This document shows positions 22,704 to 28,808 of a DNA stretch of 28,808 nt, piece after piece. Where the stretch lies: positions 1 to 28,808 of IMG/VR virus record IMGVR_UViG_3300042569_000544; one strand, 5' to 3'. Made by a program: the position numbers and the translations under genes. Position 1 is the stretch's first letter; the number at the start of each line of letters is the position of its first letter. The DNA is from a virus. The notes below the pieces were generated by a model, which saw nothing but the letters and a program-made list of their open reading frames with translations, made no database searches and was not told where the DNA came from.

Positions 22704-23687
22704 TTAGGCGATTTGGGTGATTTTGCCGTGTGCGCCGGGATGCTTAACAAGCAAAGTAAGGGTTGTATCTACATAGCCTCGCTCGCCACCGCCAAAGTTA
22801 GGGAGACGTGTAGAACCAAGAGGGATTAATTCAGCAACCCCGTAATAATCGGGATTAATCAAATAACCAGTGTCCTTGTTGGTGGTATCAGGAGCACAAT
22901 CGGGATTCATGTTAACAACAGAAACCAAACCGTGGTCGCTCTGATACATCTCAACCGAAAGCTTGATTGTCGAGTTACCCATGTCAGTGTTTACATTGCG
23001 CACGGTATAATCGGTCGAACCAGAGGTGCGGGCAAAATCGGTGATGCGACGACGCAGCGCGGTATCAGCAACCAGTGTCAGGTTATTGGTGGAGCCAGTA
23101 ACGCGATAGATGGAGGTGATAAGGTCATTAAACACAGTCTCCGTAAACGCAGTAGAAGCGTAAATGGAAGCTGAAGGAGTGCGGTAGGCAGCAGGAACAT
23201 CCGAGCCGGGTGCAGTATCAATCCACTTGCCAAGACCACGGAGGCCGTAAACAGTGCCCGCGCCATCTTCGATGGAACGGTCATTATTGGAGCAGAGCGT
23301 AGCTTCAATGTCGCGTTTAATCTCGCGCACGGCCTTGGCTTCAGCTTGGGCAATTTTAGCTGGGCCAACGCTATCAACGGCATTCTGAAGGTCAGAAACC
23401 ATGAAATCGCGGCGAAACTTTTGCACGTAATTGCCAAGGCGAGCACGGCCACTAAACTTGTCAGTGAATGTAGTTACATCAGCGCCTTCAGCAACACCAG
23501 TGGTGCTAGGGGCCGATAGCGAGTCAACAGTCCACTCAACAAAAGTAGCGGAAGCTTTGGATTTAGAAGCACTCGAAAGGACGGGAGTCTCTTCGGGAGC
23601 AAGAATAGTAAGAACGTCGAGCAATTGCTCTCGGTTGGAGACAGCGGAACCAGGATTGGTTGTGTCGTAGGTATCTGAAAAGGCCAT
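22704..23687 (-). CDS. Major capsid protein (DUF5309/SU10-like)
   Basis: The 327-aa product starts with T-Y-D-T-T-N-P-G-S-A-V-S-N-R-E-Q-L-L, followed by L-A-P-E-E-T-P-V-L-S-S and F-V-E-W-T-V-D-S-L. Next comes G-A-D-V-T and N-Y-V-Q-K-F-R-R-D-F. I recognise this series from the HK97-fold capsid proteins of the SU10/DUF5309 group in podovirus-type phages. Later segments (KAVREIKRDIEATL, LVADTALRRRITDF, GYLINPDYYGVAEL) fit. Its neighbours, scaffold before and accessory protein after, agree. No Shine-Dalgarno; the start context is TAATAACCTAATACA-ATG. Confidence 0.9.
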   Translation of the reverse strand: MAFSDTYDTTNPGSAVSNREQLLDVLTILAPEETPVLSSASKSKASATFVEWTVDSLSAPSTTGVAEGADVTTFTDKFSGRARLGNYVQKFRRDFMVSDLQNAVDSVGPAKIAQAEAKAVREIKRDIEATLCSNNDRSIEDGAGTVYGLRGLGKWIDTAPGSDVPAAYRTPSASIYASTAFTETVFNDLITSIYRVTGSTNNLTLVADTALRRRITDFARTSGSTDYTVRNVNTDMGNSTIKLSVEMYQSDHGLVSVVNMNPDCAPDTTNKDTGYLINPDYYGVAELIPLGSTRLPNFGGGERGYVDTTLTLLVKHPGAHGKITQIA

Positions 23688-23716
23688 TGTATTAGGTTAT
23701 TAAGGGTTTTCTGACG

Positions 23717-24760
23717 TTAAGAGCGTTTAGATAATTGAAGTGCACGCATTGCTGCATAGTCACTAACACTGCCTGTTGAACTAAAGCGTTTGACGGTTTC
23801 TGAAATAGCTTTGGAGCTTCGCGCCTCTGGTTTTTCCGAAGAACCAGTTGAGCTAGTCGGGCTAGATGGGGGAGTAATCTTTGGTTTAGCGTCCGTGAGG
23901 GGAATGGATTTGCGGCCATACATAGAGTTGGCTGCGTGAGCCAAAATGTAGGGAAGCTGTGGAGCAGTGTCGGGATCGGCTTCCAAAAGCTTAATCAGCC
24001 GCTTGTCTCCAAGCATAGCCTCATATTGCTTACGGGTGTCGTTGTCCTCGCCATTGAGCCAGTCTAATTCCTTGCGGGCGGTTTCGTCGAAGTTCTTTTT
24101 TAATTGAGACCGATTCTCACGCGCTTGCAACTCTTGGAGTTGGGCGGGCAAAAACTTGTCCTTAGCTTTACGGGCATTTTTGAGAGCAGCTTTAATATCT
24201 GCTTTCGTCATGTCCCTACCATCGACGGTTGTAACGATGTCATCGTGTGCAAGGTGGTCAGCCTGATCGAGTTTATCCTCGGCCCATTCGATAACGTCTG
24301 TAACCTCGCGGGCCTTAGCCTGCAAAGACTCAACGGTGTCCAAAGCGGCGTATGGATTCTTCTCAACCGACTTCACTTCAAGCGGAGACTCTTGATTGCG
24401 TTTATTCAGTTCGGACTGAAGGGCGGCAATTTGCTCCTCTGCTTGTTTGCGTTTTGCTGTGAGTTCACCGAAGCGAGCTACGGCACGGGAGCCTAGCTTG
24501 TCCGATAATTCACGCAATTCCACATCTGACATCTCACCAAGATCAAACTTAGAAAGAACGTCTTTTTCCTTCGGCTGTTCGGGTTCAACCTTCGGTTCCT
24601 TTTCGGGTTCCGGCTGGTTGTCCTTAATAGCTTTAGGTGCTTCTACGGGAACCTTGGGGGTTCCGAGTCGGCGAGCGGCAAGCTCGGCAACTGTAATGTT
24701 CGACTTTTCCACTGTTTTGATTTCGGAGCCAGCGTTCTCCGTAGTAACTTCATTAGACAT
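23717..24760 (-). CDS. Scaffolding protein
   Basis: The 347-aa acidic, helical product has a Pro/Glu/Lys-rich N-terminal region (QPEPEKEPKVEPEQPKEK), long coiled coils (TAKRKQAEEQIAALQSELNK), and a Ser/Pro linker near 290-315. Its basic C-terminus (ALQLSKRS) is typical of scaffolds that bind capsid protein. It sits directly upstream of the capsid gene. No protease motif is visible, so scaffold removal is probably by exit rather than self-cleavage. Its mRNA leader (24761-24861) is strongly structured. Confidence 0.8.
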   Translation of the reverse strand: MSNEVTTENAGSEIKTVEKSNITVAELAARRLGTPKVPVEAPKAIKDNQPEPEKEPKVEPEQPKEKDVLSKFDLGEMSDVELRELSDKLGSRAVARFGELTAKRKQAEEQIAALQSELNKRNQESPLEVKSVEKNPYAALDTVESLQAKAREVTDVIEWAEDKLDQADHLAHDDIVTTVDGRDMTKADIKAALKNARKAKDKFLPAQLQELQARENRSQLKKNFDETARKELDWLNGEDNDTRKQYEAMLGDKRLIKLLEADPDTAPQLPYILAHAANSMYGRKSIPLTDAKPKITPPSSPTSSTGSSEKPEARSSKAISETVKRFSSTGSVSDYAAMRALQLSKRS

Positions 24761-24826
24761 ATTTTACGCTCATTAACGCCTGAGACGGTGGGCGATAATT
24801 CATTATTACCACCCCCGTCAATTGGC

Positions 24827-24861
24827 TTGCTCTAGCAACATTACCAATGTTACCAGAGCAA
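24827..24861 (-). promoter_or_regulatory. 16-bp RNA hairpin between the 70-aa gene and scaffold gene
   Basis: On the minus strand TTGCTCTGGTAACATT (24861-24846) pairs with AATGTTGCTAGAGCAA (24842-24827) along 16 positions with a 3-nt loop. Two pairs are G-U in the minus RNA; in plus RNA they would be mismatches, so the helix is complete only in the late transcript. It starts right after the stop codon of the upstream gene. There is no T-tract, so it is not a usual terminator. It may be a processing site (RNase III-like) or stabiliser of scaffold and capsid mRNA. Confidence 0.75.
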
Positions 24862-25074
24862 TTATTGCGTATGGCGACGGATAAGCTCCTCTGCGTTAAT
24901 CATGCTAAGCAAGTCATTATACGCTAGGATTCGTCCGCTAATCTGCATTACCTTTTCCGCCGATGCTTCGTGAAGCGTGGAAATGGTATGCTCCCGTTGC
25001 TCCACTAGCACCTTTGCTAGATGGGCAAACTGAGGATGGTTACTAAGCCACTTCAAGTCTTGTTCTAAGTTCAT
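24862..25074 (-). CDS. Small helical late protein
   Basis: The 70-aa product (W-L-S-N-H-P-Q-F-A-H-L-A-K-V-L then I-S-G-R-I-L-A-Y-N-D-L-L) has a pattern shared by small proteins often coded after the portal gene in podoviruses. It is helical and without cysteines. Its start overlaps the portal stop (ATGA), implying coupled translation with portal. The function is unknown. Confidence 0.65.
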   Translation of the reverse strand: MNLEQDLKWLSNHPQFAHLAKVLVEQREHTISTLHEASAEKVMQISGRILAYNDLLSMINAEELIRRHTQ

Positions 25075-27155
25075 TTAGACATTCCTTGTGTTGTCATGCC
25101 ACCCATGCTCGCGGGCGCGGTACCAAACTTCCCGATCTCAGCGTTCTGAGCCTGCTGCATCATAAATGTATACTGACTGTGGTATTTCTCCAAGCGTTCC
25201 TTAAATGCCTCGTCTTGCGCCAAGCGTTGCTGAACGTCAGGCTGCTGGGTGTACTGCTGAATCACCTGCATTGCCACTTGTGCGCCGTTAGGACGGGCGG
25301 GCATCTCAATGGATGCACTAATCTTCGTTAAGTCGTCTGTGACTTGTTTAACGATTTGCTCTTGGGCTTGCTGCGCAGGTTGCAAAATGGTAGAAGCAAG
25401 AACGGGATCAATAGAAGCGGCGATAACATCAAGCAAAGCGTCAACATTAATACGGCCATTACGATCCAACTGAATAAGCGACACAAGCTGCTGGAGTTTG
25501 GTTTCTTGACTTTCCGGATCGTGATTGAGTACATCGTAGGAAATAGTGGTGTCGTAATTCTCGTCTGGATTACCCTTACTGAATTGCTGCGGGTCTGCAA
25601 CACCTGTTACTTGGAAAAATACGTTATCTGGGCCGAAGCGTTGGAAGGCGCGGTAGCATTGGCCTAAAACCTCGGCTGCGTGGCTAAGGAACTTGTCCAC
25701 CATAAACTGCTGCTTCACTTGCGACAGCGGGTTATCAACGTCTAGGCCAACAAGACGGTCTGCCTGCGCCTGCATTGTCTGTTCCATTTCCACGGAACCA
25801 GCGTTAAATGCGGGTACAGGGCCAAACTGAAACTCGCCCGCACGCTTGTATGGAACGTAGCGTCCCGGCCCCCAATCGCTAGGAGCGTTGCCAATGGGGT
25901 GCATAATTGGCGGAAGTGTCGCCAAGCTATTGCGGTCAATACGCGAATCTCGCTCAATTTTGACCTGCTGCTGAATGCCGCGAAGGAGGTCGGGTATGGT
26001 CTGGATGTCGTACAGGCGCTTTGAGTCTTCGCTAAGACGGGTAACGACAACGGGGTAGTCTTCGTAACCGTTTAGAAGCTCAAACTTAGCATAGCCATTA
26101 ACTGAATCTGTACCACTGAAATCACGGTGGAAAACCGTGCAATAAATCCCCTCACTGTTGTCATCCTCGTCGATCAAGCGTTGGTATCCGTATATAACTT
26201 CGATTAAATCGCTGTCGCCATTGTGAACTGTCGTAAGGGAAATTGATTTGCGACCGTCAACGTAGCTGTCAACGGAGTCGGAGCCTAGGCCGCGATGACG
26301 CGCAATGACGTAATCGACCCACTCCTCATCCCAATCGTCCGTGCTCACCTTATTCTTCAACTCTTGGGCCGTATAGAACGTCTTCCAGAAGCAATAGGGG
26401 GCGCGTTGGGGGTCTGTAACGTAAGGAGGGAAGAAGAAATCACCGTCCGGCGAAAGGGTCTTCACCATTGGTGCATCAACTTGGCGGCGGACAATGGGCA
26501 AGTCGGCTTTACCTGTTTTGCGCAGTTGGGCTAAGGCTTTCTTGGCCCGCTTATCTTGCACGGTAGGAAACGACTGCTTCAGGAGCTGAATCACTTGGTC
26601 ATCCTGATTGCCTGCCAAAATAGCATTGGCTAAATCGGGAGCTGCTTGCGCAATTTGCTCTAAGCTAAACTGCTGTAAATAGGTGCGGTCTTCACGGTGC
26701 CAACCAACATAAGTGATTAACAGGCCACGCTCAAAGAAGTAGTTGGCCCCAAGCTCCATCTCACGCTTGAAGCGCGGAATGTAGCCACTGGTGCTCATCC
26801 ATTTCATGAACGAGGAAACAATCTTGGCACGGGCAATGTCGGACGCTTCCGTTGGGTAGGCTCGCACATTCGCCCGATTGAGCGAAGACATTACGAGAGC
26901 TACGAGACGGTTAATACGCTCGTCAATAACGTGCGCTTCGGTATCAGAAGCACCTTCCCACGGAAAAGCATCGCTACCGTGTCGGCGCAAGTCACGGCTT
27001 TTTCCCGGCCAGTAGTTACGACGATCATCATAGCTAGTTCGGCACAAGTCGATGTAAGACGCAAGTTCGAGAGTGGTTGACGCATACGCTTTACGCAGCG
27101 TATCTACATCTGGCTCTTTCGATACATAGGTAAGCGATTCGTGAGTATTATCCAT
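25071..27155 (-). CDS. Portal protein
   Basis: The 694-aa product has an N-terminal segment R-R-N-Y-W-P-G-K-S-R-D-L and F-P-W-E-G-A-S-D-T, with later L-D-V-D-N-P, typical of podovirus-type portals. It is followed by a long helical C-terminus rich in Gln (QVAMQVIQQYTQQPDVQQRLAQ), which would form the barrel. Portal rings of 12 subunits sit at one capsid vertex and carry DNA in and out. Length and position between terminase and scaffold fit. No Shine-Dalgarno at the ATG (context AAAACTA-ATG). Confidence 0.9.
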   Translation of the reverse strand: MDNTHESLTYVSKEPDVDTLRKAYASTTLELASYIDLCRTSYDDRRNYWPGKSRDLRRHGSDAFPWEGASDTEAHVIDERINRLVALVMSSLNRANVRAYPTEASDIARAKIVSSFMKWMSTSGYIPRFKREMELGANYFFERGLLITYVGWHREDRTYLQQFSLEQIAQAAPDLANAILAGNQDDQVIQLLKQSFPTVQDKRAKKALAQLRKTGKADLPIVRRQVDAPMVKTLSPDGDFFFPPYVTDPQRAPYCFWKTFYTAQELKNKVSTDDWDEEWVDYVIARHRGLGSDSVDSYVDGRKSISLTTVHNGDSDLIEVIYGYQRLIDEDDNSEGIYCTVFHRDFSGTDSVNGYAKFELLNGYEDYPVVVTRLSEDSKRLYDIQTIPDLLRGIQQQVKIERDSRIDRNSLATLPPIMHPIGNAPSDWGPGRYVPYKRAGEFQFGPVPAFNAGSVEMEQTMQAQADRLVGLDVDNPLSQVKQQFMVDKFLSHAAEVLGQCYRAFQRFGPDNVFFQVTGVADPQQFSKGNPDENYDTTISYDVLNHDPESQETKLQQLVSLIQLDRNGRINVDALLDVIAASIDPVLASTILQPAQQAQEQIVKQVTDDLTKISASIEMPARPNGAQVAMQVIQQYTQQPDVQQRLAQDEAFKERLEKYHSQYTFMMQQAQNAEIGKFGTAPASMGGMTTQGMSK

Positions 27156-27195
27156 TAGTTTTTCGGTGCGTCTTAGTTAAAACCTAGCATTTTGG

Positions 27196-27564
27196 TCAAG
27201 CTTTGACAAATTGGTAGCTCACCTCTGTACCATGCACCAATTTCTCAACTAAAATGCGCTTTTTATCGAGCTTTCCGCGATAGCGATTGGGGATTTTGAC
27301 TGTGACCTTGCCTTCTTGACCCGCAACTGTGGCGTAAACAAAGCGAGGGTTGGGGCATTGACCAATGACGACACCTTGCAGCGTAGAAGCCTCAACGTGA
27401 GGGCCGGAAAAGTGCTCCTTGATTGCCTTAACGCCTTCTAAGGTGAACCAAGTGCGCTTACCGACGCCCGTATAGAGGTCTGGATTCATGCTCTGCTGGT
27501 AAACCATGAGGTCATTCACGGATACCATAATTTCGTTTGCGAGTTCAGTGATTAGTACTTTCAT
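27196..27564 (-). CDS. Small protein with possible winged-helix N-terminus
   Basis: The 122-aa product starts MKVLITELANEIMVSVNDLM, then WFTLEGVKAIKEHF, a MerR/excisionase-like helix-turn-helix pattern. A beta-rich second half follows (RFVYATVAGQEGKVTVKIPN ... RILVEKLVHGTEVSYQFVK). It lies between terminase and portal. It might bind phage DNA or regulate late genes. It is not a typical small terminase by size or position. Family not recognised. Confidence 0.6.
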   Translation of the reverse strand: MKVLITELANEIMVSVNDLMVYQQSMNPDLYTGVGKRTWFTLEGVKAIKEHFSGPHVEASTLQGVVIGQCPNPRFVYATVAGQEGKVTVKIPNRYRGKLDKKRILVEKLVHGTEVSYQFVKA

Positions 27565-27603
27565 AAAGATACTTAAATTGAGCGTAATGGCTGTTTTATT
27601 GAC

Positions 27604-28808
27604 TTAATAGCCACCGGAACGGCGCTTAACGTGCTTGAAGTCTTTCGGGTCAACGTAGTAAATGTCACTAACAGCCGCATAACGCAGGCAGTTTCCGCAA
27701 ACAAGTGGAGTCATGTTTCTCCTTACGATAAGCGTTCCATTTGGAACAGTTACGCAATAAACCATGCCGTCGTAATCAATTTCATTTACTAGCATACGCT
27801 TATCCTTTGTAGTAACAGTAGCCTTACGGGTCTTACGCTGCGGAATGTGGTAAAGCGGAGTTGTTGATATGCGACTCCCGCTATCAAGCATCCTCCAATT
27901 GACTAGTCCTTGAGCAAGGCCAAGCAACTGCATAATGACTGTGACTTGGTTGGCCAGAACAGGGGAAACAGTAGCGTAAGTTGCAGTGTTTTCGTATTTG
28001 CGCCAGCCATCGCCCAGAACCATTGCCTCCCACATCTTCGCCAAAGCGCATTTCGGAAACTCGATAAAGTTGGACGGAAGCATTTTGTCGTAGCTATTTC
28101 CTAGTGGAAGCAAAATCTCCCACAGTGATTGATTGGAGATAACATAGGAAACTCCGCGATATGCCCAATTAAACCCAATTCGGTCAAGCAATGCCTCTAT
28201 CCTGAGACATTTTTCTGGGTTCGCTGTTTTGCTTTGAGATATGTAAATTGAGTATCCCCTACCGGGCACTTGTATTTTTCCTCCCTTGGTTCCGGTCGCG
28301 CTTCCTTCAGCTACATACCAGCCAAGGAACTCAGCCCAATCAGAAACCATCATTTTCCTGCCTGCAATCTCAATCTCGTAATCATCGGAATCCTTAACTC
28401 CATTGGTTACAATTAGGAATGTGTCCTGCCTGCAAATATCTTTAGCCAACCTAAATTTCAGATTCTTTCCCTGTTTAAAAGTAAGCATACGGTGATTTGG
28501 GGTTACCGCAAAATCAATGCTGTTTGATTTGGCTGTAATCAGTTTGCCTGAAAAATGGCGCTCATGGTATTCGGTTGGAACTTGCCACTCCATAAATCCG
28601 TCTTTATCCATTGTTGCCACTGGCTCCAATTTTGATAGATCGCAAAACTTAACCCATCCGCTTTTAGTCAGTATTTCCGTCTCTACGTCATAGCAATCCA
28701 CAGGGTCTTTCGCTTGCTCGTCTGGGCCTTGCGCACCCGTGTACTCCTGTAAGGCCCAAATGATGTTCTCACATCGTTCGGAGACGTAAAAATGGGGTCT
28801 GTTAATTG
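27604..28808 (-). CDS. Terminase large subunit, C-terminal part, interrupted by an intein
   Basis: The reading frame is open from the right edge (frame from base 28806) to the stop at 27604. The flanking (extein) parts join as ...R-P-H-F-Y-V-S-E-R-C-E-N-I-I-W-A-L, then ...A-K-D-P-V-D, then C-L-R-Y-A-A-V-S-D-I-Y-Y. The D-P-V-D-x-L-R-Y stretch is the last conserved motif of the TerL RNase H-like nuclease, with the predicted metal-binding Asp, which cuts DNA during packaging. The ATPase domain lies outside the window. An internal GTG at 28701 is not a start. The 335-residue insertion in the middle is an intein. Confidence 0.85.
   Translation of the reverse strand, partial: INRPHFYVSERCENIIWALQEYTGAQGPDEQAKDPVDCYDVETEILTKSGWVKFCDLSKLEPVATMDKDGFMEWQVPTEYHERHFSGKLITAKSNSIDFAVTPNHRMLTFKQGKNLKFRLAKDICRQDTFLIVTNGVKDSDDYEIEIAGRKMMVSDWAEFLGWYVAEGSATGTKGGKIQVPGRGYSIYISQSKTANPEKCLRIEALLDRIGFNWAYRGVSYVISNQSLWEILLPLGNSYDKMLPSNFIEFPKCALAKMWEAMVLGDGWRKYENTATYATVSPVLANQVTVIMQLLGLAQGLVNWRMLDSGSRISTTPLYHIPQRKTRKATVTTKDKRMLVNEIDYDGMVYCVTVPNGTLIVRRNMTPLVCGNCLRYAAVSDIYYVDPKDFKHVKRRSGGY
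27691..28695 (-). mobile_element. LAGLIDADG intein in TerL
   Basis: 335 residues from Cys1 (C-Y-D-V-E-T-E-I-L, block A) to terminal Asn, followed by Cys+1 of the host protein. Block B is V-T-P-N-H-R-M-L with Thr65 and His68. Two LAGLIDADG motifs are at about 123-133 (F-L-G-W-Y-V-A-E-G, acidic Glu130) and 218-230 (L-A-K-M-W-E-A-M-V-L-G-D-G, acidic Asp229), so the homing endonuclease looks intact. Block F is V-Y-C-V-T-V and block G is L-V-C-G-N|C. The residue before Asn is Gly rather than the usual His. Excision would restore D-P-V-D-C-L-R-Y. Confidence 0.92.

Noticed and set aside
28699-28701. GTG as start of a separate 365-aa intein-like gene
   Set aside because: The frame is open upstream to the window edge with terminase sequence, and this GTG is the Val of D-P-V-D, so it is an internal codon.
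1-28808. CRISPR array, insertion sequence or integrase/attachment site
   Set aside because: No regularly spaced repeats, transposase, integrase or tRNA-end duplication was seen. The tRNA is not flanked by a repeat of its 3' end within the window.

Overview
This window is about 28.8 kb of a tailed double-stranded DNA phage genome (or prophage-like contig), most likely a short-tailed podovirus-type phage. The grounds are a packaging, portal, scaffold and capsid run, a gp4/tail-tubular-A-like adaptor, a nozzle-like protein, several fibre proteins and three large Ala/Gln-rich internal (ejection) proteins, with no tape-measure, tail-tube or sheath gene. Nearly every gene lacks a Shine-Dalgarno (SD) sequence, which points to a host that relies on SD-independent initiation (for example Bacteroidota or Verrucomicrobiota). 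The sequence alone does not name the host.

Layout. Positions 1-79 carry the start of a leftward gene that looks like thyX, running off the window. From about 80 to 6602 everything points right. First comes about 750 bp without a convincing protein gene, dense in inverted repeats, read here as a candidate large structured RNA. Then come small early genes, a recombination module (PD-(D/E)XK exonuclease, ERF-type annealing protein, SSB-like protein), a second structured non-coding stretch (about 3639-3960) ending at a tRNA-Thr(UGU), an HNH endonuclease, small helix-turn-helix genes, a calcineurin-like phosphoesterase and a DUF551-like gene. A strong terminator at 6608-6631 closes this half.

From 28808 back to 6615 all genes point left and form the late block. 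In transcription order: terminase large subunit (C-terminal end only, interrupted by an endonuclease-containing intein), a small possible winged-helix gene, portal, a 70-aa protein, scaffold, major capsid protein, a putative capsid accessory protein, a rho-independent terminator, a small gene, the head-tail adaptor, a small virion protein, a lectin-like fibre with mosaic base composition and its chaperone-like partner, a membrane-anchored S26/S24-like peptidase, membrane proteins that may form a lysis cassette, fibre and nozzle genes, and three internal virion proteins. Two genes of 44 and 59 aa (17849-17983 and 17985-18164) were found by direct translation.

Most worth following up: the intein placed directly after the predicted catalytic Asp of the TerL nuclease; the 221-770 structured region with mutually exclusive 9-10 bp helices; the second structured region beside the tRNA; the consistent lack of SD with recurring CTAAT-type sequence at late starts, against one gene with a near-perfect extended SD; a terminator whose U-tract touches a start codon; and a 16-bp hairpin whose G-U pairs fit only the late-mRNA strand.
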